Part shown: one piece after another, positions 11,201 to 25,500 of the stretch
How positions within the stretch are numbered: position 1 is the first letter of the stretch
Layout: each line of letters opens with the position of its first letter
Position numbers and translations under genes: made by a program
NCBI GenBank assembly: GCA_002245135.1
Contig: NGBS01000872.1
Span: 310,001-374,000, forward strand
DNA from: Proteromonas lacertae
Lineage: Eukaryota; Sar; Bigyra; Opalinata; Proteromonadidae
Direction: 5' to 3'
Length of the DNA: 64,000 bases
The notes under the pieces: generated by a model
The model's database searches: none
The model's input: only the letters and a program-made list of their open reading frames with translations
Told to the model about the DNA's origin: nothing

Positions 11201-14200
11201 TCATATGATATAGAATCATAATTATAACCATGGAATATTTGAGCTAATTCATAACTAATAATCTCTTGATGTTCAAGAACTGGAGTATTCATAAGATAGA
11301 ATGTTGATTTTATATTATCTTTACTTGATACAATTGTATTTCTCATTCCCACTGGATCTGTATCAATTAACATATGAAGATATTTAGCATAAGATACACA
11401 ACAATATGATAAATAGATTTTATCTTCAATATACTGTAAATATGGAATTAATGATAATATATCATTCAAATTAATACAAAACATTAAATCATCCTTTGTA
11501 TCTACTGGTGTAGATGGTTCATCAGTTGTTATTGGTGATTCTAAAGGTTGAGATGTTGAAATAGCAAATAATGGTAATGAGAATAGGAAGAATGATGAAT
11601 GTGAACGATATTGAGCAACATTGATCGTAATATTATTTACTTTCTTTGAATATAACTATATAAAATATATAAAATAATGTATAAATACTCTATGTAAGTG
11701 ATCCATTACATTAAAACAATAAGAATGAGTAACTTCAAATAATCTTGTAGTAAAATGATCAGGATCTGGATCTTGTAACTTATTATTACATATTAAACAC
11801 CTATTAATTGACTGGTTGATGTTTAAACAACATTGACACATCCATAATGGAGTTGTAACACTATCTTTGAAATGAATTAATAAACCATCATAATTGAATT
11901 TTCTTAATTTCAGCTTTTCAACAGTCTCATTTCTTTGTAATTTGGCACTTATTTGGAATATTTGTTGGACTATTTGAATGATTAAATCCAATTGTTCATC
12001 AGTTAATTGCATATTCTGAGTTAATACATTTATGAATGAAATCATATAATACAATGGTTCTAAAATAAAATAAAATAATAAATATACGAATATCAACAAG
12101 TTGTGGTAATTGATCAGTGATAAATGTCAACAATTGAGTAATATTATCAGATGATAATACTAATGGAGAATAAGAGAAGTTAACATAATTACAAGGTTTT
12201 ACTTTACCAGGTTCTTTAGAAGCTCCTAACATCTTCTTTGAAGTAGCCATTGGTGTATTCATTGATGATTTGGGTGTAGATAATGATTTGGGTGTAGCAA
12301 CTCTTGGTGTATTCTCTATAACAGTTGATTCTATGATAGATTCATGTCTGACAAAATCAATTTCACCTTTGATTGTATCATCTAATGCATGATACCATTT
12401 CATTATAGCATCTTTATCTTGAATGGCGATAGTAACTGATGTTTTACCTTCATCTGGGGCTGTTACTGTTACATGGAAATCATCATAATTACCATCACTT
12501 GCTTTTCTTTCGATTGAACAATTGTGCAAATTAATACAGTATAATAATGTTGGAATTGTTCTATTCTCTTCTTGATAAATGAACAACATCTTTTCTGAGA
12601 TAAAACCAATACAAAATATCTTATTTTTACCTAATAACTTCGATTCTTCTACATAGAATCTACCTTGAACAAATGGTGTTTGTAATAAGCTTGATTCTAT
12701 TTGAAATGCTAAATTATATCTCTTTGTTAATGTATGATATAATAAAGACAACATATAAGAATCATTTATACCACACAAATTTGTAATTTGTTCATCAGTT
12801 ATAACATTGTATAAATAATTCGTTTTAGTTTCTAATAACTTCATATATATTTCTTCAAAGATATTTTTTATATATTGATATAATGATGGTTCTTGACACT
12901 TTACTCTATCATAGCAAGATGTAATCCATGTTAATTTACTATATTGTTGTAATAATGACTGCGATCCAATATCTCTAATATAATCATAAGCAAAAGTTAA
13001 AACACCTTTTAAGGTTCTAATATCATCACTTTGTAATAAACTCATTATATTCATAAACAATTCATTTTCACTCTTTTCAAAGTTACTTGTTTTGGGATAT
13101 AATGGTATTAATAATATATAACCTGATATACCTGTTTCATCTTTAAGCACAGCATTATTAGCTTTTGCACTAACAAATAACTGTTTTATTAACTTCAATA
13201 GTGTTTGATAGTCATAAACATTCTTCACTTTATCCAATAAAGATGGTTTAAATGTAATTAATGAAGCTAATACAGTAGTAATTGCACCATTTAACTTATA
13301 ATTATTAGAATCAGTCATTAAACTAGTAACTAATGGATCAATATTATCATAAGCACGAATAGCAGCTGTAATAGAATCAGTATCTGACATAATAACATGC
13401 ATTATAATATCAGCACATAAGATTCGAGTTTTATATGATTTACCATCAGATATCATTTGGAATAAATACACTAAATCACCTTGAATTGTATGTTCTTTAT
13501 TATTGTTATTTGGTGTATCTAAGACAACTTTAATTGAATATTCATTATGTGGTATAAATATGTATTTCAATAACCCTGATAATGGTTCGATTACATCATC
13601 ACAACTTAATACTGAAGCTTCATCTTTGTAATGCTATTTAGAAGTATATAATAATAATAATAATAATAATATATATATATATACGAATGTGACTTGGTTA
13701 GTTTCAATGTTGATTGATATACTGAATAACTTTGATACTCGAACATCTAATCAATTATTATAATATTAAATATATTTATACTTCTCATTAATACTAATTC
13801 AAGGTTATGACAAATATATGGAACTACTTTCATGTTGTTCGATTTAAAAATAGATATGATCTGAGTGAAATCAATATCTAATAATAAGAATATATCAGAT
13901 AATAAAATCTCCAATAGTTGATTGGCTTGAGGGTTTGATCTTGATGATAATTCATAAATAGCATTTAATTCTAATAAATAAATACATAACAACAACATAT
14001 ATATGTATACTATATTTGATAATGGCTTGAGATATTCTTATCTTATCTCTATCATTAGCTTTTGATATAATTGCAGCTGCTAATTGAAATATTGCTATAT
14101 CTACATATCTTTCTTTACCAGTGAATATCTTCTTATATTCTGTTGATAATAATGTCTTTATTAATGGTCTTTTAAAGTCCTTATCATTTCTTAATACCAT

Positions 14201-15751
14201 ATTAGCAGTGATATATAAAGTAGTAACAAACTGCATTAATGAATAGGAAGATGGACTTGCTATTGTTTTACTATATATATCCATATAATGGTCTAAATAA
14301 GTATCTAAACCACTGATATTTCCTGAACGAGAGAGTGAGACAATCATTATATTAATCTGTTCTTGTATACTTTTTAAGGATTGTTTATCAAGAGTAACTA
14401 TACAGTTTATATAAATACAAAAAGATGACTATACGTGTTGATGTATTTTGTATATAAGCTTTCATCATTGACTGATAACTAAAACAATTTAAAAAGTTTT
14501 CATTCACTTCAAATGATAAATAGATAGCAGCTAATCTAAATATATTAACTATTAACTTATCAGGGATATTGTCACTTTTAATATGATCAGCATATAATGT
14601 TGGTAAAATACTACCTAATCTCTCGGATATTAAGAAATATTGAGATTTCAAACTGGATTTATCAAAACATATATCAGGAGAAGTACTACGATCATTCTTA
14701 TCATTAACTTTTGTTTTAACTGTAGCTAATTGTTGATAAAAATCTTTCTTAAATTCACTATAAAATAATAATAATTTTAATATTATATATATTATATACT
14801 CTGAATTTCTTTGAACTACTGGAGTTAAATAACAACTTAATGCCTTATTATGACTAGTTAATGTTAATAATGTTGGAGATATATCAAGATCATAACCTAA
14901 TTAATAATATTAATAATTATACATGCTAATGGGAATGAATAATCTGGAGTACTTTCATTCTTCAATTCAGAATACAAAAACATATGAGTATCATTGAAGA
15001 ATAAACCATATTCGCCGCTTATGCCTCCTGTTGATGTAACATATAATGGCCCAATAGCGTAAAATAGATATATATGGGAGATTCTAGGAAGTGGAACTAA
15101 TCTGATTAACAATTCGTTGGATATTTTTAATTTTGATGGTGGTAAACAGCAGCTGAATATCGAAAGTAATTGAACGATTGTTAACATTGGCATAGCAGAC
15201 TTAATTACATAATCATAAATCTTGAACACTGAATCTCTGCTTGTATTGACAAATTGAGCTAAAGAAGTGACTAATTGAGAATCAACAAACTGTTTTATAT
15301 TGCAGTTTGGTAATATCAAAGAGGTAATTTCTAAAATTTCTTCAATTCCAATATTAAAATGTAATAAGCTCTTTAAATTAGCAAATACTGCTTTACTTTG
15401 GGCAAATGGCTCAGTATTATCCTTAGCAAGTATATTCAATAAGTGTATAGTCTAAGATTAATATAACTCACTATATAAATACATTTGTAACTACAGGAGT
15501 GGAATTCGAGTATTTACTGCAACTGGTAAATAGAATATCTACAGCTTCGTTATTGAAACCTACAATTATAGAAAAACTTTACATACGAAGTTTACCTTTC
15601 TTTGTACTTTCGATAGCTCTTTCTAACAAGCCATTTAAAGTCTTAGCTTTGTTGCTAGCTGGAACACAACAGAAAGAAGATCCATCAGTACATTTCTGGA
15701 TATTCTGGAATATTGGGTCTATGTAGATCACAAATTAATAAATTTACCCAT
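8282..15751 (-). CDS. Very large scaffold protein with PH-like modules and a RanBP2-type zinc finger
   Basis: Some thirteen exons join in frame from MDPIFQNIQK (ATG at 15749-15751) to SAK-TAA at 8282, giving roughly 2,300 residues with no frame error. Visible parts, N to C: helical ARM/HEAT-like repeats; a beta-rich segment with GPLYVTSTGG (about 14950-15060); more helical repeats; a PH-like domain (KIFCIGFISEKMLFIYQ ... MKWYHALDD, about 12390-12680); a zinc finger WxC-x2-C-x3-N-x5-C-x2-C (about 11775-11860); further helical repeats; a second PH-like module (ECAIKVDGSFQRTYFTIS, about 9880-10020). The C-terminal tail is Pro/Thr/Lys-rich and disordered, ending with basic RIKKP. The RanBP2 finger type binds ubiquitin or RNA. 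I cannot assign an orthologue; membrane- or ubiquitin-linked scaffolding is inference. Confidence 0.75.
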
Positions 15752-15972
15752 TTTGAAGATTAATAATTACTTACAACACGAGTTATAGTAATTTCTAAAA
15801 AAAATGGACTTGCTTGACAGTTGGCTTGGTTCGAATAAGATTCTTTTTGTTTTTTCACTCTCTAACATATTTATGAGGTAGAAATGTGATAATTTGATAT
15901 TCTTACAACCAAATACAATAGTATTTTATTAAAACAAAGAATAAAATATAGTTAATGACCAGAAAAGGTAAA

Positions 15973-18900
15973 TTAGCCTTGTTCCTCATCAACTGAAAGT
16001 ATTTTGATTGCATTTCTCATTTTAGCTTTATATTTTTCTATTTGATCCCTTAATTTCTTAACAACATTTCTTAAATCGTTAATTGACTTATCTTTTGATG
16101 ATAATACATTTTCATTCTATACATTATATCATATATAACATACTTTAAGTTTAATTTCTTTAAACATTATTTTCAATTTCAACTATATATTATAAGAAAC
16201 GTAATTATACAATAATCTCCTTCAAGTCTATTACATTCATTCCATTTCTAATTACAATTTCATCAGTATTTGATGTGACATTAGTCTCATTATTTGCAAT
16301 TGCTGCTGTTACTGTTGTATCTATAGTAGAAGGTGTATTACCGCCATATCCTATATAATAGACACCAGCTGGTGGAGCACAATCAACATGTAGATGTGCC
16401 TGTAAAATCGCTGCTTCAGTATTTGATTGAATTTGTATTTCATTGGAAGTAATAGTAGTTTCACTTGTTAAACCATCTAAAGCATTCAATAGTGAATTTA
16501 ATTCATTATCTATTGTTTCATATTCTATTCCATTCACAGAAGATGGAATTTGTCGATATAATACTAATTCTTGTTTCATTTTTTCCATATTGTTGTTTAA
16601 TAACACTAACTCGTTTGATAATTCTTGATTTTTTTGTTCTTTCTCTTTCATTTCATCCTCTTTCTCATTCATTTTTAATTCAATCTCTTCTAATTTCTTG
16701 TTCATTTCTTTTTTTCTTGATTCTAATTTATCATTTTCTTCTCTAATATCCTCTTCTTTTCTCTTCATTTCTATTTCGCTTTCTTTTTTAAATCTTTCTA
16801 CATCTTCTAATTTCTTCTTCATTTCTTCTTTTCCTAATTCTAATTTTTCTTGTTCTTCTCTTATTCTTTCTTCTTTCTTTTCCAAATCTTCTTTTTCTCT
16901 TTTCATTTTTTCTTTTGTTATTTCAAAATTAACCTTTTCTTCTCTTCTCTTTTCTTTCTCTTTTTCTAATTCTTCATTAAGTCTTTCTATCTCTTCATTA
17001 AGTCTTTCTATCTCTTCGTTCTTTTTCTTATCTTCTTTCATTTCTTCTTTGTACTGTTCATATTCTTTTCTAAGACTATCAATTTCTTCCATTTTACTCT
17101 TCACTTCCATTTCTATTTTCTCTTTTTCTTCTTTCATCTTGTCTTTTTCTAATATTAATTTTTCATATTTTATATTCATTTCATTCTCTTTCTTACTCAT
17201 TTGTTGTATTTCTTCATTCATTTTTTCTTTTGTTATTTCATAATTAGCCTTTTCTTCTCTTCTCTTTTCTTTCTCCTTTTTCTAATTCTTCATTAAGTCT
17301 TTCTATCTCTTCTTCTTTCTTTTCCATCTCCATCTCAATTTCTTCTTTGTATTTTTCTTTTAAACTATTAACTTCTTCCATTTTACTCTTCACTTCCATT
17401 TCCATTTTATCTTTTTCTTCTTTCATCTTGTCTTTTTCTAATATTAATTTTTCTTTCTCTTTTTTCATTTCATTTTCTTTCTTTTTCATTTCTTCCTTTA
17501 TTATTTCTATCTCTTCTTCTTTCTTTACTATTATTTCTTTTATCTGTTCTTTCGTCATTTCAATCTCTTTTTCTTTACTTTTCATCTCTTCTTTGTATCT
17601 TTCGATATATTCATTGTTCTGTAGATTTTTTTCATTCATTTCCTTTTCAATTCTTTCTTTTTCTTCCCTCATTATCTTAATTTCCGTTTCTTTTTCTTCT
17701 TTTATCATTTCAATCTCTTTCATGGATTTTTTATACTTACAATTTAGTGTATCATATTGTTCATTTAACTTTTCCAAATTATCTTTAATATCTCTATATT
17801 TTTTCTAAAATATATACTAGAGTAAATCAATACATTTAATGTTTTATTATCAGCTCTTTTTTCCTCTAACTGCTTTTGTAATTCTTCATTTTTTTCTTTA
17901 ATTATTCTTTGCATCTCTTCCTTTTCTTTCCTTAAAGTTTCAATTTCTAGAATCTTTAGTTGAATTTCATTTTCATCAACTTCTTTTTCTTGTTTCAATC
18001 TCTGCAGTTCTTGTTCTTTCTGTTTTAATTCTTCATTTATTGTATTGAATTCATCTTCTGTAACTTTAATAATATTTTTCTTTTCATCTTCGTTATTATC
18101 TTCCTTTACCTTAAATATCTTTATTTTTATCTTATTAGTATCAATGGCCATAACTTTTAAACCTAAATCTAAAGCATTCTTTGTAACCTATATAACAATA
18201 ACATCAACTATAATGGTTATACTGTTCTATACTTAACAATTGGTCTACAGCAAAGAATCATTGTGACTTTACTATTATTAGCTAAATAAGTAGATAATAG
18301 CTTGGTTATATTGCTCTTTCTAAAATTTGAGCTTTGGAATTTTGCTGTACTCTTTTTACTATATTCTGACATATATTTTAATAAATCAGAAAGGTTTAAA
18401 AGAGAAAGATTAATTGATGTTGTTTCATATTTATTACTTTTATCCATTAAAGCTTCTGAACCTGCTAAATCTATTATAACCAAATTGCCTCTTATATCAT
18501 TACTTATTTTAATGCTAATTATACAGACAAAGTGACTTCTACTTGATGATGCATTCATGTCAGTTGCTTTTGTTATTCGGCTATATTTAGAATAATATAT
18601 TGCTTTTAATCTTACTTATTAGCTGCTCTAGTATATATGCCAATAAATCTATTTAAGATTTCATTTTCACTCATTCCTTTCACATTAACTATTTCTATAT
18701 TCGCACCAACTATTTTTGTAGGTCTTCCTGTGATATACTGTATTTTTATTTTCTTATCTTTGTCATCATCTAGTAAATCTCGAATATTTTGTTGATAATC
18801 TTCAACACAACAAAACTTTACTATTTTGAATGGTAGCTACTTTTACATCTAACAGCTAGATTTCGCAAAATTAGAGGTGCAACTCCTGGATTGTCATTTG

Positions 18901-19339
18901 TTCCTTCAAGAGTGTATGTCTTACCGGAGCCTGTTTGACCATACCTGTATATTATTAATGCAATATTATATACGCAAAAATGCAAGAGTTGTTCCCTTCT
19001 AAAGCATAATTTATGTAATCTTCACCAATTGAATCGTAGCTGTATTATTTATATTAATAGTAATAATATACACTGGATTTGTTGTTAATGGTTTGGATCT
19101 GTTTAGATCAAACACTTTCGTCAAAGGATAATGAGTTTGGTGATTAGCATTACCAACTAAAGAAATCTAAATATGTATAATTAACCATCAAATATACGAC
19201 ATTCCCATTTACTTTATAAAATGAAGTATCTAAATCTTTTCTACTTTCTTTTTCTTTTTCTAATGGTATTATTGGTCTTATTACAGCAATTGCCTATTGT
19301 ATATATTAATAATTTTAGATATACGTTAACTGCAGACAT
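15973..19339 (-). CDS. Kinesin with N-terminal motor and long coiled coil
   Basis: An N-terminal kinesin motor starts MSAVNAIAVIRPI. Its P-loop is GQTGSGKTYT (near 18930-18960), with switch I NASSSRSH and switch II DLAGSE (18460-18560). Several introns interrupt the motor, one splitting the P-loop region. After the motor about 500 residues are Glu/Lys-rich heptad repeats (about 16600-18100), then a Ser/Thr/Asn-rich region (16250-16480) and a final helical segment ending SVDEEQG. A part of the coil is repeated: two copies of the LNEELEK...ITKEKMK unit lie near 16910-16990 and 17230-17300. In the first-translated copy (17275-17276) one extra G breaks the frame relative to the second copy. It is a plus-end-type domain layout, but the subfamily is unclear. 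Likely transports cargo or works in the spindle or flagellum. Confidence 0.85.
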
Positions 19340-19517
19340 GAAATACTTGTGCAAATAAAGAATAGAATATTTACAGTTGAGAATAACTACTTTACACTTA
19401 CAGTTTTTAGCCAAAAACACAACAAATAAAAAAAAACAGACAATTTAATAATAATAATTTTGTATTGACGACTGAAACACACTTTCTAACTGACAGACTT
19501 ATAAACATTTACACATC

Positions 19518-22500
19518 TTAATTATTCAAATTACTATTAACAGCATCAGAATCACTTTTTGCTGCTCCAACATTTAAAGGTGGAAGTTTTGCCACTTCTG
19601 GTCTTGACATAATTCTTGAATGTTTTGCAGTTGGATTGGCAAATGATTTTCTTTGATACAGCGGAGGAGATACACATGAATCACCAGTAGAATCTGAGCT
19701 AGATAATAAATCTGATTTTCTTGTTGAACATGTTGATAATTCATTCTCAGAAGATGGACTTTCTGTATTAAATACACCTAAAACATCGTTACTATTATTA
19801 TTCTTATCAACTGGTGATTGATCCGTGGATGGAATTGTAGCTAAATGTCTTTTCTTATTTCTCTTAGGTGTTGGTGGGAATTTCAATGTATTATGATTTC
19901 CAGAGGAAGATGCAGATGATGATAAAGACATGGATGGATTAATAAAAGATGGATTTATTTCAGATTCACCAATTGGAGTTGATAATGTTGGAGATAACAT
20001 TGTAGAGGTAGTTGGCATTTCTGGTGGAATATATCTACTATTGGAATGATTATTTGGAGATGTAAAGAACTCTCTTGTTCTTTTACCTTTCTGATTGAGA
20101 ATGGATGGTTTTGTTTTTAATGATGCTGTTCTATAAGATGGGAAGGAGAGAGGTGATGGAGTTGATCCATCACTCATTAATCTTTCATTATAAACACCTG
20201 AATTGAAATGATAAGTATTAGAAGCAGTTGTTGATTGTGTAAGTTGAGATAAATGAACATTTCTGAATGAATATGGAATGATTTTAACATAGGAAGCAAT
20301 TGATTTACATCCAAATATAATTGCTAATAATGCCATTATTACAATAGTACCGATATTAGCCAATGTTGTAATTACAGTTAAAATAACTTCATGTTCAGGA
20401 TACATACTAAATGCATCTGCAGTAAACAATGTAGCCAATGATGATAACATTGAAAATACTTCCACATAATTGAACAAATTATTGGTATAAGGTCTACAAG
20501 CTAAATGAAAGAATAACGCAAGTATAAATATAACTTGAGCAACACGATTCTGCACATATCCATCACTAATAATAACTTCAACAACCACTAACAAGATTCT
20601 TTTCACAATCTCATAAATTTGCCATAAATAAGTAAATCTCTTTGTATCATAACCAGAAAATAAAAAACCATACTTAACAACAATTGAATCATGCTTTATT
20701 TTTTCTATTAACAATATATAAAAATAACAATACTTTTTGATCTAACTAAAATCAATCCAAACATAATGGGAATACCAAATGCAAAAAATATACATCCAAT
20801 AATGCCTAACGCAAATAACAATTTATATTGTACAGATGATGAACTGATACTATAATCTGATTCTAAATATGTTTCTCCTTGTATTTCAACGGTTTTAAAT
20901 AATCTCAACACAGTCAAAACAATATCTTTATGAATAAAGAATAAATACACAACAATTCCTCTTATAAAAGCTGGTTTATATCTACTCTTTATCATATTCA
21001 AATCTTCTTCGTCATAATGATGGTGATCAACAATCGCTTTCCTCAATAATAACATAACTGCACTAATTACTGGAGCTAAAATTGGTAAAAATATAGTAAT
21101 AATTGCTAATGGAGTAAATTGTCCTCCAAAAACACATCTAAATGGAACAGTTGTTAAAGTAGCAGCATCTCCTAAGAATGTAAAACCTAAAATATTCATT
21201 GTAACATCAGGATTCTTTAACACATAAGCATTTATAATACCTTGTATTTGAGTGAAATTTAATATAATACGAATCATTACTGATACACGACTATGTTAAT
21301 AATAATAATAATAATAATAATATATACTCAAATGACCATTTCTTCTTTTTACCAAGATTGGTTTTAAAATATATATTTACACCAACATAAAAGAATGGTA
21401 AAACTAACTGTATAACAACAATACATATAGAAATCCATTGTGGATAACATTTAGTACAACCATGAGATGATTGGACATATCCTTTTCCACACAATGCACA
21501 TAAAGGACCTTCATAACCAGAAGTACATTTCAATTCACCTTCATCATCAGATAAACAAGATTGACTATTCAAGCACTTTACAATAATAGAATCATGAGTT
21601 AGGTTTGATACTGTTACGTTTGACCAATATCCATTCATTATTCTACACTCTCCACCTCTACAATCAACACCATCTGGAACTTTCCAACATTCACTTTCTC
21701 CTTCTTCAGTGAATGATCCAACAGGACATAATAAACAAGTCTTTGAACCAGAATCAGCTGAATAATAACCTCTATCACACTTAATACAACTACTTTGTCC
21801 AATGGATGGTTGATAAGTGCCTGGTTCACATTCAGTACATTTTGCTGATCCTTCTACTGATGAATAAGTACCTGGATTACAGATTTCACATCTTGACATT
21901 AAACTTCTATTAAAATAATAACAACAATATTTATTAATATATTTATACGTTCTATATTGACCTATTGGACAAGCAACACATTGAGTTTGATTCTTTTCAC
22001 TAATAAAACCATCATCACATTTTGTACAATTATTTCCACTTCCATAATACATCTCATTACACCAACACCTTTTATAATTGTCATAATTTATATCAACTGT
22101 GATAGATTTATCATGAAATGATATTCCTGGACAAGTATATGACTTATTACTCTTACTATTCAATGATACATAAAAATATATAATAGAATATATACTCTAA
22201 TCTAGAATCATCGCTATATAAGAAGGAAGGTAAAACTTCAGAATGTAATTGATTATTTAATAAATCTAATACATAAACTTGTGAATATATTTCGGGAATT
22301 TCACCTGAAAATTGGTTTGACTGAGCTTGAAACACAATCAATGATACTGGTAAATTATAAGGTAATTCTCCATCAATATCATTAGAAACAACATCAAACA
22401 AAGTTACTTTTTCTAAACCTTTTCCTTCATAAGCAACACCTTTAATCAAATAAGAAAACATAAAACCAAAATCAGTGAAAGGACCAGTCAAATTATTACC

Positions 22501-25500
22501 TCTAAAATGAACTTCTCTCAGGTTTTCTAATGTTAATAATGGATTGATTAAATCATTAACACTCATGCTCAGCATATTATAAGATAAATCAATCAATTCT
22601 AAATTCCTCATAAATGGTGATACTTTTGTTCTTCTTAAGTAATGATGGAAATTATAAGTTGCAGGATTATATCTGTTTTCCCATTCTACTGGAAATGGAG
22701 TATTGATTAAATTGTGACTTAACAACAACTTTACAATTGGACAGTCTGGTGTAAATGATGGAATTGGTCCTTCAATACGATTATTGGATAAATCTAACAC
22801 TTTCAATGAATCCATATACATAAATGGTATTCTTCCTGAGATGTTGTTATTGTTCAAATATATCTCTTCAACTGTATTTTGAGTGTGATACTTTTCCTCA
22901 ATAACACCTGTAAAATCATTATTAGCTAACTTTATTACTTTTCTGAATAATAGTATATAATTAAATATATAAAAATACAGATTTGAAGTACTCCAAATAT
23001 AATCTAAAACTGTGCTAATATCACCTTTATAATTATTGTTTGATAATCCTAAAGACTTTAGTTTCTTTAATCTAGCAAAGTTTGGAATTTCTCCTTCTAA
23101 TTGATTGTTAGATACATCAAATTCCCTATTAAAACAATAAACATTGAATATATATATATATATATATATATACTCTAAACTATCCATATCAGAGAAAGGA
23201 ACTTGGTATATGACCAGAAAATCTGTTATTCTGCAACTTTATATTCTTCAAATTTCGTAAAGCAGTTAATTGAGATGGTATTTCACCTTCCAATTGATTA
23301 TTATCCAATATAATTGATTCAAGACTTGTCATTGAATCAATATTATACGGAATTCTACCAGAAATGTTGGTATATCTTATACTAAGATAAACCAAGTCAG
23401 TTAATAATGAGATTTTAGTAGGAATTGTACCAGATAATGGATTATTTCCTATCATTAATGTTTGTAAATATAAACAATCAGAATAATCAGGAATACTTCC
23501 AGTGAAGTAATTATCATTTAATATCAATTGTTCTAGATTATTACCATTGCAAGGACGTTGTGGAATAAGACCAGTAAATTGATTATAACCTAAATCTAAT
23601 ACTTTCAAATTAGGCATTTCAAATAAACATTCTGGAATTGAACCAGTAAAGTTGTTTTTGCCTAACTTTAATTCACTTCTATATATATATATATAATATA
23701 TATAAAAACTAATAAATATACAATTTACGCATATTACATATTGTTTCTGGTAATTCTCCTTCAAATCCAACTAATGAAGCAGTTAGCTTTAATAAAGCAG
23801 TTGGATAAAAACCATCATAACCATAATCACTACAATTAGGAAATATTGATAAATGAGTTCCTTGAAATTTTAATACTGACAAAGTAGTTGTATTGCATAT
23901 GCTGTGAGGAATTTCACCATTTAAATGTGCATTGTCTGCTATTGCAACTTCATTTATTTTTGGTGCATGGAACATATTTTCGGGAATCTTTGTTAGATTA
24001 CTATTATATACATAAATCAACTGTAATTCTTTCCATTCATTGAAATTGGATGGTAATTCTTTCAAATATGGACAATTATATGCATATAGTTTCTGAATAC
24101 TTGTTTTACTCAAACTATTGGGAATTGATTCAATATTTGTCTCTTTAATATTGAAATATGATAAATTTGTTGATTTCTCTAATCCTTCTGGGAATGTACT
24201 AATTGGATTGCCATATATATCTAATCTAGTCAATTTAGGCAGATTGAATCTTATTAAATATGACAATGAGTTGTTATTTAAAAGCAATTGTCCAATATTT
24301 GGATGATTCGTCACAGTAAGCGGTATTTCTTCTAATAAATTATCATTTAATCTTAAATCACTCAAGTTTGGTGCATTATTAAAACTATTAGGTAAATTAT
24401 CAATACCACATCTTTCTAGTCTCAATAATGTTATATTATTTAAGTTAATAATACTTGGTACTCTCTTAATTGGATTATTACTCAGATTTATTACATTTAC
24501 ATTTGTATTTGAAAAGAAATTTGAATTTAATTCACTAATTTCATTACCATCTAAATATAATTCACTTAAACTAGTCAAATGGTCAATTGTTCCAATAGAT
24601 TTTATTTTATTCTCAAATAACGATAATATTACTACTTTAGGTAAATCTATATAAGGAATTTCAGTTAATTCATTATATTCAGCTAAGAATAACTGAATTT
24701 CTGGATGTTTAAAAAGATTTGGATCTAAATACCTAATTTGATTATAACATACACTAAATAAATGTAAATTTGGAGAAGTAGTGAAATTATAAGGAATACT
24801 CTTTATTATATTATCTTTCAAAATCAATTCCTCTAACTTCGGCATATTAGGTTCAGGTATTGAAGCTATTTGATTGCCAGCTAAATCTAATTCTTCCTAA
24901 ATACTGTAAGTTGAAAAGAGTATTTGGTATTGTACTGATGGAATTATTCATAAAACTAACTAACTGTAGTTTTGGTGCTTTGTCAAATGTATTTGATAGT
25001 GTTGTTATATCATTATTATATACTTTTAATGTCTTTAATACAGGTAAATTTAATATATCAGGAAAAGACTTAATTTTATTTTTTATTAAATTTACAGTTT
25101 CTAATTTTGATAAACTCATTAACGATGATGGAATTTCAGTCAATAAATTCGCATTAAATGACACAGAACGCAGTATTGGAGCTTTATCAAATGTATTTGG
25201 TAAAGATGTCAATAAATTTGTACTGAAATTCATATACTCTAATTTTGGCATATTTACAATATCTGGTAATGAATAAATCTTATTTTTATAAGCAACAATT
25301 GTTCTTAATTCATTACAATTAAGCAGAGAAGAAGGAAACGAACTTAATCGATTATCATAAACATTAATGTAAGTTAACTTACTACATCCTAACGAATTAG
25401 GGATTTCTCTTAAATCATTTTTATGTAAATCTAAATACAATAACGAAGGTAGATTAACACTCTTCGGTAAACGAACTATACTATTATCATAACCTTGTAT

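Noticed and set aside
16443-17808. Ser/Phe/Ile-rich plus-strand frames opposite the kinesin coil
   Set aside because: Antisense of Glu/Lys codons (GAA/AAA become TTC/TTT); no independent gene signal.
23130-23180. Tyr/Ile-repeat peptide in the LRR gene
   Set aside because: It is translation of a (TA)n intron that happens to stay open; splicing restores the LRR consensus.
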